Below, piece after piece: positions 10,613-22,241 of a DNA stretch of 64,000 bases. Within the stretch, counting starts at the first letter, position 1, and each line of letters begins with the position of its first letter. A model generated the notes under the pieces. The model did not search any database. It was not told the DNA's origin and saw nothing but the letters and a program-made list of their open reading frames with translations. The translations under genes were made by a program, and so were the position numbers. This stretch comes from Portunus trituberculatus (Eukaryota; Arthropoda; Malacostraca; Decapoda; Portunidae), in NCBI RefSeq assembly GCF_017591435.1, contig NC_059301.1, positions 38,106,673-38,170,672 on the forward strand. Reading direction: 5' to 3'.

Positions 10613-12206
10613 TATTAACACTGTATTCATGAAAAAAAAATGAGTCCACACTTTTTGCCCAGGCCACTGCAAACCCAAACAAAGGTAGTGAAGATCAGCT
10701 GATTCTCGGGAACGACGGTATTGCGTGCTTCCTCTACCGCGTCTCGTATGTATTTACCTAGTTGTAGTTTTACAGGGCCTGGGCTTTATGCTCGTGTGGT
10801 CCCGTCTCCATATCTACACTTATCCAATTTTTCTTTAAAACTATGTACACTCTTTGCTGACACCACTTCCTCACTCAAACTGTTCCAAGTCTCAACACAT
10901 CTTTGCGGGAAACTAAATTTTTTAACATCTCTCAGACATCGTCCCTTCCTTAGTTTCTTACTATGCGATCTTGTGCTTCTAGTCATATTCTTCTCTCAGG
11001 ATCAGTTTCTCATTATCCACTTCATCCATTCCGTTAATCAATTTATAAACTTGTATCAGATCCCCTCTCTCTCTTCTCTGCTCCAAGGTTGGTAGATCCA
11101 TAGCCTTTACAGCCGGTTCCTGAATTACTTCTTTTTGGTCCGTTAGGCAGCCAACCAAGCAATTTGTGTCCTGTGCCGTTCCAGAATGCCTTTTTCCATC
11201 TGTTTTTTATCCGCTAGTGGACCAAAGATTGGAACTTTGGTCGAGGCGTTTTGCAAAACATTGGTCAAGTGTCCGGGCGACCAAAGCTACCGCCTTGTAT
11301 TTTAAATTTCCAAATGTAAAAAGAAGCTAACTGTAATTAAATTTATTTCAGTCTATTTACCATGTCAAATTTTTTTGATGGTACAACAAAGCTTTTCTTA
11401 TGCTATATTGAGCATCGTTTTAATTTTGAAGTCTACTGTAGTCGCCTTGTGAGTTCCAAACATCAACAACAGCCTAATCGACTCGTCACATCTCTACTTC
11501 ACTGACTAAATTTGGTAAGTATATGATTAATCTTGTTATTTATATATCATTACATGAATTCTTACTGTGTGCTTCTACTATTAAGAAAGGTAAGTGGACA
11601 AATTAAAGGGCAAAACTATAATATGGAAAGTGGAGTAGACTGAAGCCAGATATCATGTCGTAGCTCATACCCAGGAAAAAAAAAAAAAAACGATTAAATA
11701 AATGAAAATGATCATGAGGCTGTATATTGAGTATATTTGTAGTTTTAAGTTCAACTATTAAGAGGTGACCGATGAAACAATGGAGGAAAGGTATAAACTA
11801 CCTTGATGAGCTTGCAGGTAACACTCGATTCTGTGGTGGTCTACACATCAGAAGACATTATTGATGGATTTATTACACATTAGTGAATGGATCCTATTCG
11901 AACCTAATGTAACCTAACCAAGCAAACAATAACCCAGCCAACAACCTAACCCACCCAACCTAACTTAACCTAACCAAGGTAACTTAACCAACCTATTTAT
12001 TGTCATAACTTCTGAAGCATCAATTTGCGATGGAAAATGTCAATATGAAAAGCGGAAATGTTAGATTGGCAGAAATTAAAACAAACCAAACATATTTTAA
12101 CCTAACCTCACCTATCCCCACCCAAATCTAACATACCTATGCCCTACAACCATTCAAAATGCAGCTAGGTATTCTTCAGACCATTAAAACTACATTTTCA
12201 GGTACC

Positions 12207-12302
12207 ATGGCTGCATTAGAAGAAATCATAGATGAAGAAATGTATGAAATGGAAGAATTGACAGTGAGGATTCCACCATATATAAGATCTTATGGTGTAT
12301 AA
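12207..12302 (+). CDS. Short acidic frame inside Harbinger element
   Basis: A 31-codon frame starting with ATG 5 bp after a consensus-like splice acceptor (ACATTTTCAG). It reads MAALEEIIDEEMYEMEELT and ends RIPPYIRSYGV. I do not recognise it securely; it could be an exon of one of the two Harbinger proteins. It may equally be chance, given its length. Confidence 0.25.
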   Translation: MAALEEIIDEEMYEMEELTVRIPPYIRSYGV

Positions 12303-12379
12303 TGTAGGTATTGCAAAGTACAAGTAGTATGTAAGAATGAATAAACTTAACCATCTACTTTTAATGCTAATCATTATAC

Positions 12380-12380
12380 C

Positions 12381-12462
<82 letters not shown>
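12380..12462. repeat. (TG)n microsatellite
   Basis: A TG dinucleotide tract of about 80 bp inside the Harbinger element. Unlike the other long TG tracts of the first 39 kb it has no LINE 3' end next to it. It shows that TG expansion occurs here without LINE insertion. Confidence 0.95.
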
Positions 12463-12463
<1 letters not shown>

Positions 12464-12534
12464 TGTGTGATCTACTTTTTGAAAATATGATCATAGTGAT
12501 GAGTCTGAAAAAAAAAAAAAAACTGATTAACAGT

Positions 12535-12599
12535 GTTGCACATATTGCATTGAACTTCTTGGTAATTGTCTCCCAAGCTTCCTGTTTCTTAGCTATCAT
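12535..12599 (-). pseudogene. Myb/SANT-like fragment of Harbinger ORF
   Basis: The minus-strand frame begins MIAKKQEAWETITKKFNAI. The pattern W-x-x-I-x-x-x-F-N preceded by basic residues fits the first helix of the Myb/SANT-like (MADF-type) DNA-binding protein that accompanies many PIF/Harbinger transposases. The frame then runs into low-complexity and (AC)n sequence, so only the first helix is supported. Confidence 0.45.
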
Positions 12600-15140
12600 G
12601 GAGTATTACCACTTTTATCAAACACGTTGAATTGGTTGATAAGATCAACCAACGTGCTTTTCTGGTCGCTGGTTTCTCAACTTTCTCTTCCTTGAGACAT
12701 GTTATCAGCTGATCGAACGAAATTGTTTACTTTTCACCAGGTTTTCACTCACACGCTTCCAACCACAGCTATGCGGGGCTACCAACCATTCCACGCTTTA
12801 TATCCTTTTGGTAAGCCAGACAACTAGGTTGGCGGCGCTCCAAACACAAAAAGCGGTGTGGAACTGTCATAAATAGTTGGTCGCGAGCCAAACAACATGG
12901 TAAGCGTTTTGGTTTGTTGCTGCCAATACATTCAGGCCTGTTAGTCTCTCCTCATTTGTCATCCCTTTAAATTCTGGAACCATTCTTGTAGCCATTTTTG
13001 TAGTCTCTCTAATTTTCTTATGTGTTTCTTTTGTTGGGAGTCCACACAACTCCTGCATATTCCAATCTAGGTCTTATTTTAGTACTTATCAATTTCTTCA
13101 TCATTTCCTTGTCCATATAGTGAAATGCTACTCCAATATTCCTTAGCAAATTATCGTCTCTCTGAAAATTCTATCAATATGGCTTACCGGTTGATTATTT
13201 TCTTCCATTGTCACTCCCAAGTCCTTTTCCTTTTTACTTTTCTAGTTCTACTCCATCTCCCATCTTATAGATTCCCACTGGTCATCTTTCACTTTTCCCA
13301 TTTCCATGACATGGCTTTTGTCCACATTGAATTCCATCTCCCATTTTTTGCTCCATTTCCAGATCTTGTTTAAGTCTTCCTGTAGTATTTCACAATCCTC
13401 TTTTTGTTTAATGACTCTGCACAGTTTCGCATCGTCCGCAAACAGATTTATGTAGCTGTTCACTCCCTCTGGCATGTCATTTATATATACGAGAAAAGTA
13501 TTGGCGCCAATACTGACCCCTGTGGCATTCCACTGTCTACTGTTCTCCACTTGGACTTCATATCTTTAACTATAGTCCTTATTTCTCTACCCCTTAAGTA
13601 ATTCTTCATCCATCTCAATGTGCTTCCTTTTAAGCCACCCTTCTCCTCTAACTTCCATAGTAATCTTTCATGTGGCACTTTATCAAACGCCTTTTTTAGA
13701 TCTAAATAAATACAGTCAACCTGTACTTTATCAACTATTCTAGAGTAGAAACTCAATAAATTTGTTACACATGACCAACCTTTTCTAAAATCAAATTGGC
13801 TATTTGATAATATTTTGTTGTCTTCAAGAAACTCAATCCATTGCTTCTTTATTACTTTTCACACATCTTGCATATTACACTAGTTAGTGATACCGGTCTG
13901 TAATTTAAAGGTTCTTCCTTCCTTCGCTCTTATATATGGGAACCACCTCAGCTCTTTTCCACTCCACTGGCACTGTTCCATTTTCAATTGAGCATTTTAT
14001 GATGTTGTATATTGGACTTGCTAGTTCTTCCCTACATTCTTTCAGTATTCTGCCTGAGACTTCATCCGGTCCCATTGCCTTTTCCTCATCTAGTTCCGTC
14101 ATCAACTTTTTTATTTCAAGCTTGGTTACTTTAATCTCTTTCATATAGACAGTCTCTCTATTACCCTGTGGTCTTTCAAATTTGGATTCCTTAGTAAAGA
14201 CCTCATGAAATTTACTATTTAACAGTTCTGCCATACTTTTGGGTCTTCCACCATTCCGTTTTCTCCTTTTAACCTTTCTATTGTTTCTTTTTGTCTTATT
14301 TTTCCATTTATGAATCTGTAGAACAATTTTGGTTGTTCCTTACATTTTTCGACAATGTCCTTTTCATAGTTCTTTCTTCTTCCTTTCTCACCTTAGCATA
14401 TTCATTTCTTGCTGTTTTGAAGTTTTCCTTATTTTCTGGATTTCTGTTTCTTCTCCACCTTTTCCATGCTCCATCTCGTTTCTCCTTTGCCCTAGCACAT
14501 CTTGCATTAAACCAATCTTTCTTTCCTTCTTCTTTAGGTCTATATTTGGGACATATTCCCTGACCCCAGTTTTGTATATTTCCAAAAATAAGTTATATTT
14601 CTCTTGAACCGTTAATGAGTTTTCCATCTCCTCCCAGTTTACGTTTTAAAATAGTTCTTGAGATTCTCAATATCAGCCTTTCTGTAATTTAATCGGTCTC
14701 CTTTGTATGATTCATCTCTATCTTCCTTTCCTTCTTCTATATCCATTTCTAATATTACATGGTCACTCTTTCCCAATGGGCACTTGTATCTTATATCATC
14801 GTTAATTGGTATATCCCTTGTAAAAACTAGGTCTAATCTTGCCGGCTCATCGTTTCCTCTGAATTTTGTGTTTTCCTTTACTCTTTGGACCATCAAATTA
14901 TCTATCATTAGGTTCAGGAATCTATCTCCCCAGTCATCTTCCCCCATACCACTTTCATAATTTTCCCAGTCTACCTCCTTACACTTGAAATCTCCTAACA
15001 ATATCACTTTTCTCCTTTCCTTAATGATTCTTGTAAGACTCCTTATTGTCTCATCTATCATGTCTCTATATTCTTGGTTAGTCCATGAGTTTGTTATTGG
15101 TGGCACATATGTTCCAATGATTGTTAACTCCTTTTTATTA

Positions 15141-15143
<3 letters not shown>

Positions 15144-15234
<91 letters not shown>
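15144..15234. repeat. (TG)n microsatellite
   Basis: An uninterrupted tract of about 91 bp between the truncated endonuclease region of LINE LD and the 3' end of LINE LE. Confidence 0.95.
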
Positions 15235-15236
<2 letters not shown>

Positions 15237-15476
15237 TTACCAAGTTGTATTTACCTAGTTGTGGTTTACAGGAGAGGAGTAAACTCATGGTATCCCATCT
15301 CTATATCTTTTAAAAAAATTCTCCTTAAAAGTATGCACACTCCCAGCCATTACAATCTCCTCATCAAGTTCATTCCAATTGTTCACAACTCTGTGAGGGA
15401 AACTATACTTCTTGACATCTCTTCTACAAAATCCCTTCTTCAAATTAAAACCATGTTCTCTTGTACTGCGTGTGTC

Positions 15477-18050
15477 TTATAGTAAAAGGTCTTCTTTATC
15501 CACATCCTTCATACCATTAACCATTCTATAACGATGTATCAAATTTCCTCTTTTCCTTCTCTCTTCTAATGCAGTGATGTCCAATTTCCTCAATCTTTCT
15601 CCATAGGTTAAAGTACTTAAATTAGGAACCATCTTTGTAATTGCTCTCTGCATTCTTTCCAACTTCATAATATTTTTCTTTTTATGAGGAAACCACATGA
15701 CCACTGCATATTCTAATTTCAGTCATATCACAGAAATCAATATCCTCTTAATCATCCTTTCATCAAGATATGAAAGGCCACTCTCACCGTCTTTAATAAA
15801 TTCATCATACGATTAACAATTCTATTTATATGTTTGTCTCAAGTCATGTCATCTGTAACAGTCACTACCAAATCCAATTCCTCTTTCGATATCTCCAATT
15901 TGAGACCATTCATATTATATTCATATTGTATTCTCTTTTCACTTTTACCAAACTCCATTACCCTACACTTATTCAAGTAAAATTCCATTTGCCATGTTCT
16001 ACTCCAATTACTAATCTTATCTAAATCACTTTGTAGCACGAAAGTCATTCACATTTTTGACCTTCCTCATTAGTTTTGCATCATCAGCAAACAGGTTTAT
16101 ATAACTTTTAACTTCTTCACTCAAGTCATGAATGTAGATAACAAACATTAGTGATCCCAACACAGATCCCTGTGGGACACCACTGGACACTGGACACGTA
16201 TTACTGTTCTCTTTTCTCTTGTCATTAAGATGATCCTTCATCCACTCAAGTAATCTTCCACCAATGCCTCCATACTCCTTTATCTTTCATAACAATCTTC
16301 GATGTAGTACCTTGTCAAATGCTTTTTTCAAGTCAAGATGTACCACGTCCATCCATCCATCTCTTTCTTGAATGACGTCAATCACTCGAGTAAAATTCAT
16401 ATTATATTCATATTGTATTCTCTTTTCACTTTTACCAAACTCCATTACCCTACACTTATTCAAGTAAAATTCCATTTGCCATGTTCTACTCCAATTACTA
16501 ATCTTATCTAATCTAAATCACTTTGTAGCACGAAAGTCATTCACATTTTTGACCTTCCTCATTAGTTTTGCATCATCAGCAAACAGGTTTATATAACTTT
16601 TAACTTCTTCACTCAAGTCATGAATGTAAACAACAAACATTAGTGGTCCCAACACAGATCCCTGTGGGACACCACTGGACACTGGACACATATTACTGTT
16701 CTCTTTTCTCTTGTCATTAAGATGATCCTTCATCCACTCAAGTAATCTTCCACCAATGCCTCTATACTCCTTTATCTTTCATAACAATCTTCGATGTAGT
16801 ACCTTGTCAAATGCTTTTTTCAAGTCAAGATGTACCACGTCCATCCATCCATCTCTTTCTTGAATGACGTCAATCACTCAAGTAAAATTATAGCAAATTT
16901 GTGGAGCATGACCTACCTTTCCTAAAATCAAACTGACAGTTTGTTATTACATTTTGTCTTGGAGCTCCAAGTGCTCCATCCATCTCTCTTTAACCACTCT
17001 CTTGAACAACTTCCCCACCACACTGGTCAATGACACTGGTCTATAGTTTAAAGGATTTTCTTTACCACCTCTTTTAAATATTGGCGTGATATTTGCTCTT
17101 TTCCAATTCCTTTCGTCAAGGGTGTTACCACCAAACTATAAATTTTTCCAGCTAGTTATTCTCTACATTCTTTCAAAATCCAGTTTGACACTCTGTCTGG
17201 TCCCATTGATTTATTTACATCAAGCTCCTTTAATATTCTAAAAATTTAACCATATGTCACAAAGATAATGCTTAATGAGTTACATCTAATAATTTCACCA
17301 TCAGGGTTGAACTCTCTTTCCTCAGTGAAGACAACTAAAACGTTCCTCCATCACTTCTGCCATATCTCGCGCTTTCTCATAAACTGTGTCTTCAACTTTA
17401 AGCCTAGTTATCCCTTCTCTCTGTTTCATCTTACTATTTATGCGTCTAAAAAACAACTTGGGTTCATCTATGCACTTGTCAATTATATTGCTCTCATATT
17501 TCTTTCTCTCCAGCCTTACCGTCTTGACATATTAATTTCTAACTTACATATATTCATCCCATCTGTATTCAGTTTTATGCTTCCTCCATCTATTCTAAGC
17601 ATTAACCTTGTCATTTTTGGCCTTAATGCATTTAACATTAAACCACACTTTCCCTTTTGTGGCTCCCGGTCCTCCTCTAGGTACAAAACTCCCGACCGGA
17701 ACGTTGTAAATTTTCAAAAATTTATTCCATTTATCTTGGACATCCTCAGCCTTTTCAAAATCACTCCAATCCACCTCAGCAAAGAATTTTCTCAATTTCC
17801 TGAAATCAGCTCTAGAATATCAAGTCTTTTTACTTTATACTCCTCATTTAGTCTCATTCTCACTTAATACATAAAACGCCATTAACACATGGTCGCTTTC
17901 ACCCAAGGGATTTTCACCTTGCAAATTTATAATATTGTCCATATGTTTGGTAAACACTAAATCAAGCCTATATGGTGAATCATTTCCACTAAAATTCTAA
18001 ATCTAGTATCACAATCAACCCATTGAGTCAACAAGTTTTCTGTTGACTAA
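15477..18050 (-). pseudogene. LINE ORF2 remnant with duplicated RT segment (LE)
   Basis: Pieces of one ORF2: EEVDWSDFEKAEDVQ-type linker (17795-17595), RT box GVPQGSVLGPLMFV with NLFADDAKLMRK (16733-16518), the same boxes again at 16241-16026, and the segment EFYLNKCRVMEFGKSEKR twice (16475-16287 and 16048-15839). The C-terminal domain follows. Because of the tandem duplication the RT catalytic block occurs twice. Many frameshifts are present; no function is expected. Confidence 0.82.
15908..16886. repeat. Tandem direct duplication (~490 bp) within LINE LE
   Basis: Positions 15908-16394 and 16395-16886 are nearly identical direct copies; the period is 487 bp and the second copy has an extra CTAAT-type 5-bp repeat near 16510. 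The junction falls at a short AAAATT homology. Differences are few, so the duplication is young compared with the LINE itself, or it is an assembly duplication. Confidence 0.88.
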
Positions 18051-18376
18051 TCTAAAAGCTTATTGCTCCAGGAGTTCTCACCTCCACTGGACATCATTAT
18101 TTCCCAGTTAACTATACAATTGAAATCACCTGTAATAACCACATCAAAGTTTTTCTTAGCCACTTTGCCTAAATTTCTTAAAACATTCACCAACATCTCA
18201 TTGTGCTCATCCTTTCTCTTAGCATTACTCTTTTGGGGTATGTATACACTCCAACATAATTTACATTTATATAGTTGGTACCTGAGAGAATTACCTGTAT
18301 AATCTCAGCATTTCCTTCACTTCTAATTACTTCCTCCACTGTAACTTTCTTCTTAGTCAAAATCATAATTCCTCCA

Positions 18377-18411
<35 letters not shown>

Positions 18412-18515
18412 GTAGGGAAGAGGGCCAGCCAAGGCCAAAAAAAAGAAAGTATGAAAAAGACCCACTTGAGCACTGGCTCTCCAAAGAGTAGAAAAGCCAA
18501 AACCATCAGCCAGAA

Positions 18516-20158
18516 TTAGGGGAGCAAATGCCTCGATACCTCCCTCTTAAAAGAAGACAAGTTGTAGGAATTTGGAAATACAGATGCAGGGAGGGAGTTC
18601 CAGAGTTTACCAGTGAAAGGGATGAATGATTGAGCGTACTGGTTAACTCTTGCATTAGAGTTGGACAGAATAGGGATGAGAGGAAGAAACCCTTGTGCAA
18701 CGTGGCCGCAGGAGGAGGGGAGGCATGCAGTTAGCAAGATCAGTAGAACAGTTACCATGAAAATAGCGATAAAATATAGAAAGGGATGCAACATTTCGGT
18801 GGTGAGAAAGAGACTGAAGACAGTTAGTCAGAGGAGGGGAGTTGATGAGACGAAGAGCTTTCGATTCCACCCTATCAAGCAAAGCTGTGTGACTGGAACC
18901 CCCCCAAACATGCGAAGAGTACTCCATACAGGGACGGATAAGGCCCTTATACAGAGTAAGCAGTTGGAGGGCGAGAAAAACTGGCGGAGACGCCTCAGAA
19001 CACCTAACTTCATAGAAGCTGTTTTAGCAAGAGATGAGATGTGAAGTTTCCAGTTAAGATTATGAGCAAAGGACATTATGGAAGAGGAGACAGTTGAGTG
19101 TCATTGAAGAAGAGGGATAGTTGTCTGGAAGGTTGTGTCGAGTTGATAGATGGAGGAATTGAGTTTTTGAGGCATTGAAAACTACTAGATTTTCTCTGCC
19201 CCAATCAGAAATTTTAGAAAGATCGGAAGTCAGGCGTTCCGTGGCGTCCCCGCGTGATCTGTTAATTTCCTGAAGGGTTGGACGTCTCTGAAAGAACGTG
19301 GAAAGATGTAGGGTGGTATCATCAGCGTAGGAGTGGATAGGGCAAGAAGTTTGGTTAAGAAGGTCATTAATGAATAATAGAAAGAGAGTGGGTGACAGGA
19401 CAGAACCCTGAGGAACACCACTATTAATAGGTTTAGGAGAAGAACAGTAGCCGTCTACCACAGCAGCAATAGAGCGGTCGGAAAGGAAACTTGAGAAAAA
19501 GTTGCAGAGAAGGATAGAAGCCGTAAGAGGGCAGTTTTGAAATCAAAGCTTTATGCCAGACTCTATCAAAAGCTTTTGATATGTCTAACGCAACAGCAAA
19601 AGTTTCACCGAAATCTCTAAAGAGGATGACCAAGACTCAGTAAGGAAAGCCAGAAGATCACCAGTAGAGCGACCTTGACGGAAGCCATACTGGCGATCAG
19701 ACAGAAGATTGTGAAGTGACAGATGTTTGAGAATCTTCCTATTCAGGATAGATTAAAAACTTTAGACAAGCAAGAGATTAAAGCTATAGGACGGTAGTTT
19801 GAGGGGTTAGAACGGTCACCCTTTTTAGGAACAGGCTGAATGTAGGCGAACTTCCAGCAGGAAGGAAAGGTAGAAGTCGATAGACAAAGTTGGAAGAGTT
19901 TGGCCAGGCAAGGTGCAAGCACAGAAGCACAGTTTTGAGAACAATAGGAGGGACCCCATCAGGTCCATAAGCCTTCCGAGGGTTTAGGCCAGCAAGGGCA
20001 TGGAAAACATCATTACGAAGAATTTTGATTGTAGACATGAAATAGTCAGAGGGAGGAGGAGAGGAGGACAAGCCCAGAATCGTCCAAGGTGGAGTTGTGA
20101 GCAAAGGTTTGAGAAAAGAGTTCAGCTTTAGAGACAGAAGAGATGGCAGTGGTGCCAT
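18516..20158 (-). pseudogene. Reverse transcriptase region of poly(A) LINE
   Basis: Fragments in several frames: RT start with NPRKAYGPDGVPPIVLK (20158-19784), motif A region LDISKAFDRVWHKALI (19633-19433), motif B/C with GVPQGSVLSP and SYADDTTLH (19461-19060), thumb and C-terminal parts (19076-18828, 18927-18655) ending with a VFPNSYNLSSFKREVSRH segment (18794-18516). The YADD box is intact, but at least four frameshifts break the protein. Confidence 0.85.
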
Positions 20159-21562
20159 CAGGATGAAATAAAGAAGGGAAAGATGAAGAAGTGAAGTTAT
20201 TTGAGATGTTTTTGGCTAGATGCCAGAAGTCACGAGGAGAGTTTGAGTTTGAAAGATTTTGACATTTCCTATTTATGAAAGTGTGTTTGGCAAGTTGAAG
20301 AACAGACTTGGCATGATTCCGGGCAGAGATATAAAGTGCATGAGATTCAGGAGATGGAAGGCTCAAGTACCTTTTGTGGGCAACCTCTCTATCATGTATA
20401 GCACGAGAACAGGCTGAGTTAAACCAAGGTTTAGAAGGTTTAGGTTGAGAAAAAGAATGAGGAATGTACGCCTCCATGCCAGATACTAACACCTCTGTTA
20501 TGCGTTCAGCACAAAGAGATGGGTCTCTGACATGGAAGCAATAATCATTCCAGGGAAAATCAGCATAATACCTCCTCAGGTCCCCCCAACTGGCAGAGGC
20601 AAAACGCCAGAGGCACCTTCGCTTTGGGGGATCCTGCGGAGGATTGGAAAAATAGGACAAGATACAGAAATGAGATTGTGATCGGAGGAGCCCAACGGAG
20701 ATGAAAGGGTGACAGCATAAGCAGAAGGGTTAGAGGTGAGGAAGAGATCAAGAATGTTGGGCATGTCTCCAAGACGGTCAGGAATACGAGTAGGGTGTTG
20801 CACCAGTTGCTCTAGGTCATGGAGGATAGCAAAGTTGAAGGCTAGTTCACCAGGGTGGTCAGTGAAGGGAGAGGAAAGCCAAAGCTGGTGGTGAACATTG
20901 AAATCTCCAAGAATGGAAATCTCAGCGAAAGGGTAGAGGGACAGAATGTGCTCCACTTTAGAAGTTAAGTAGTCGAAGAAATTACTATAGTCAGAAGAGT
21001 TAGGGAAGAGATAAACAGCACAGATGAATTTAGTTTGAGAGTGACTGTTAAGTCGTAGCCAGATGGTGGAAAATTTGGAAGACTCAAGAGCGTGGGCACG
21101 AGAGCAAGTTAAGTCGTTGCGTACATAGACGCAACATCCAGCTTTGGAATGAAAATGAGAATAGAGAAAGTAGGAGGAACAGAGAAGGGCTACTGTCAGT
21201 TGCCTCAGACAGCTGTGTTTTGGTGAGGAAAAGAAGATGAGGTTTAGTAGAGGAGAGGTGGTGTTCCACAGATTGAAAATTAGATCTAAGACTGCAAATG
21301 TTGCAGAAGTTAATGTAGAAAAAGTTGAGGGAGGTGTCAAGGCATTTGTGGTCTTCAACAGGAGAGGTGTCCGACCTGGGGACATTTTTGGTCCCCTCCC
21401 AGAGGGGACTCCGGCGTTGTTTATTTCGGGTCCCATTTTTCTTTTAAATTTTGATTTGGAGTGAAGGGTGTATGTGTGGTAAGTGCATGTAGTTTTGTGT
21501 GAAGAAGGAGAGCTGTCTTTAGAGGGTAGGCTGCGCCTACCCCCTTGAGTTGTGAGACACAA
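20046..21562 (-). pseudogene. Endonuclease and linker of poly(A) LINE
   Basis: The longest open frame of this LINE (328 codons) holds the APE endonuclease: RNDLTCSRAHAL, ILGDFNVHHQLWLSS and GSSDHNLISV mark the catalytic Asp/Asn and the SDH motif. The linker piece (20660-20046) contains KPWFNSACSRAIHDRE and NSPRDFWHLAKNIS, typical of the EN-RT connector. A frameshift lies between them near 20600. The start is uncertain: a further open segment lies upstream to 21642. Confidence 0.82.
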
Positions 21563-21660
21563 AGGGAAACATTCAACGAGATCACAACTAGCTTTAATGG
21601 AAGGTTCACAGCACCTCCTAAACTAGTGCTATTAGATCTCACTGGGGAGTGTCCGGTTTA

Positions 21661-22240
21661 GATCGGTGTTGTCATATCTCCGGTAAATATGCATGAAACA
21701 CTGATTTTTATGTTGTGTAGTATTGGGAACATGTACATCAATATTAGACATTCATCCCCATTCTAGTCCCCAACCCTGCCATGCAATTACAATTTCAACT
21801 AAAACTTATGAGTGTTATTCTGGCGTCATTTTTTGCTCCATAACCTTCATTTTCATGTGGCAAAGACACGTTACAATACGAAACATTTCTACATCACTAG
21901 ATTTTTTTATATCATCTTTCGTTTATGTTTTATGAATTTTTATCAAAATCTGTTTTTCTTTTTACTATTTTTTGACCAATAAATATCAATATAAAATTCC
22001 AGGTCACATACATAAAAGAAAATAGCGACATGAATTGAAAGAAGTATTCCTCTCCTTTCTAGTTTTTGTTTCATTGAAATCAAGTTAAAATTGGCTTCAA
22101 AATAGATTTTAGAAGGGGAATTACTTTTGTTTTGAGATACGGGCCAATAAAGTTTATCGATCGATCTCGATCCCGTTACAACACACTAGGAAGTTTTTTT
22201 CAGGTTTACTATATGTTCTTTTTTATTATCTACAATCTCA
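21661..22240. other. No feature recognised
   Basis: AT-rich sequence with no repeat match inside the window and no credible frame. It contains the palindrome ATCGATCGATCTCGATC near 22160. Confidence 0.5.
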
Positions 22241-22241
22241 T

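Larger units (their letters stand above)
6341..10745 (-). mobile_element. Full-length CR1/L2-like LINE (copy LC)
   Basis: A complete LINE on the minus strand: 5' UTR (about 10613-10745), ORF1 (10612-9564), overlapping ORF2 (9639-6392) and a short 3' UTR ending in two AACTAGGTAAATAC-type repeats at 6341-6375. Length is about 4.4 kb including a 323-bp insertion (7811-8133). Its 5' end abuts the 3' end of copy LD at 10745/10746, and its 3' end abuts the 5' end of LB at 6340/6341. Frameshifts make it inactive as read, although long stretches of both ORFs are intact. LC and LD are the same subfamily. Confidence 0.9.
11110..12940. mobile_element. PIF/Harbinger-type DNA transposon inserted in LINE LD
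   Basis: An 1831-bp insert in the ORF2 C-terminal region of LD. The LINE trinucleotide TTA is duplicated on both sides (11107-11109 and 12941-12943). Ends are short imperfect inverted repeats (left CAGCCGGTTCCTGAAT; right end reversed CAGGCCTGAATG). TTA/TWA duplications are diagnostic of PIF/Harbinger. Interior traces agree: a Myb/SANT-like segment on the minus strand (about 12599-12535) and a short acidic frame on the plus strand (12207-12302). No complete DDE transposase is visible. A (TG)n tract at 12380-12462 and AT-rich sequence fill the rest. Confidence 0.8.
10786..15106 (-). pseudogene. LINE ORF2, partial, interrupted (LD)
   Basis: From 15106 down: endonuclease (to 14639) with GDFKCKEVDW (Lys in place of the usual Asn after GDF) and KSDHVILEMD; linker pieces 14627-14388 and 14234-13905 with GPDEVSGRILKECREEL; RT 13756-13481 and 13550-13248 with DLKKAFDKVPHERLLW, GMPQGSVLAP and FADD; C-terminal region around 13058-12943; and, beyond the Harbinger insertion, 10986-10786 ending DKCRYGDGTTRA with a stop at 10786. 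Several frameshifts are present. The GDFN-to-GDFK change at a catalytic motif would itself inactivate the nuclease if it is not a sequencing error. Confidence 0.85.
10746..15143 (-). mobile_element. CR1/L2-like LINE, 5'-truncated (copy LD)
   Basis: This copy is very similar to LC. Its 3' end is at 10746 and it is cut by a PIF/Harbinger insertion (11110-12940). It is truncated at 15143 inside the endonuclease domain, just upstream of the TYVPP segment on the LINE strand, where a (TG)n tract starts. About 2.55 kb of LINE sequence remains. ORF1 and the 5' UTR are missing. The sequence resumes correctly on both sides of the Harbinger element, which shows that it is a single copy. Confidence 0.88.
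15235..18378 (-). mobile_element. CR1/L2-like LINE of another subfamily, 5'-truncated (copy LE)
   Basis: The 3' end (TATTTACCAAGTTG, then TATTTACCTAGTTG on the plus strand) is of the family type, but coding sequence is clearly diverged from LB-LD. Order on the minus strand: endonuclease end region (GGGIMILTKKKV near 18370), linker with WFNVKCIKAKND (17795-17595), RT (17200-15839) and C-terminal domain (15704-15477, LERMQRAITKMVPN and RRKRGNLIHRYRMVNG). It is truncated at 18378, where the poly(A) tail of the next LINE begins. An internal direct duplication (15908-16886) repeats part of RT. Confidence 0.85.
18379..21660 (-). mobile_element. Poly(A)-tailed LINE of a different family (copy LP)
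   Basis: On the minus strand the element ends in a poly(A) tail of about 32 (T run at 18379-18410). It encodes an APE endonuclease (21562-20576), a long linker (20660-20046) and RT with SGVPQGSVLSP and HSYADDTTLH (19461-19060). Residues and tail differ from the CR1/L2-like family, so this is another LINE family (Jockey/I-type by general look; clade not certain). The 5' end is placed near 21660 where coding similarity stops. It sits head-to-tail behind LE. Confidence 0.85.

Noticed and set aside
11926..11980. CCTAACC/AACCTAAC-rich stretch resembling an arthropod telomeric repeat
   Set aside because: The arthropod telomere unit is TTAGG (CCTAA). Here CCTAAC/CCAACC words are irregular and interrupted, so this is not a telomeric array, only a degenerate low-complexity patch inside the Harbinger element.
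17268..17867. A 199-codon plus-strand frame
   Set aside because: It lies antisense to the EN-RT linker of LINE LE; its hydrophobic composition comes from the complement of Lys/Glu-rich coding sequence.
18661..19044. A 127-codon plus-strand frame
   Set aside because: Antisense to the RT C-terminal region of the poly(A) LINE; no independent motif.
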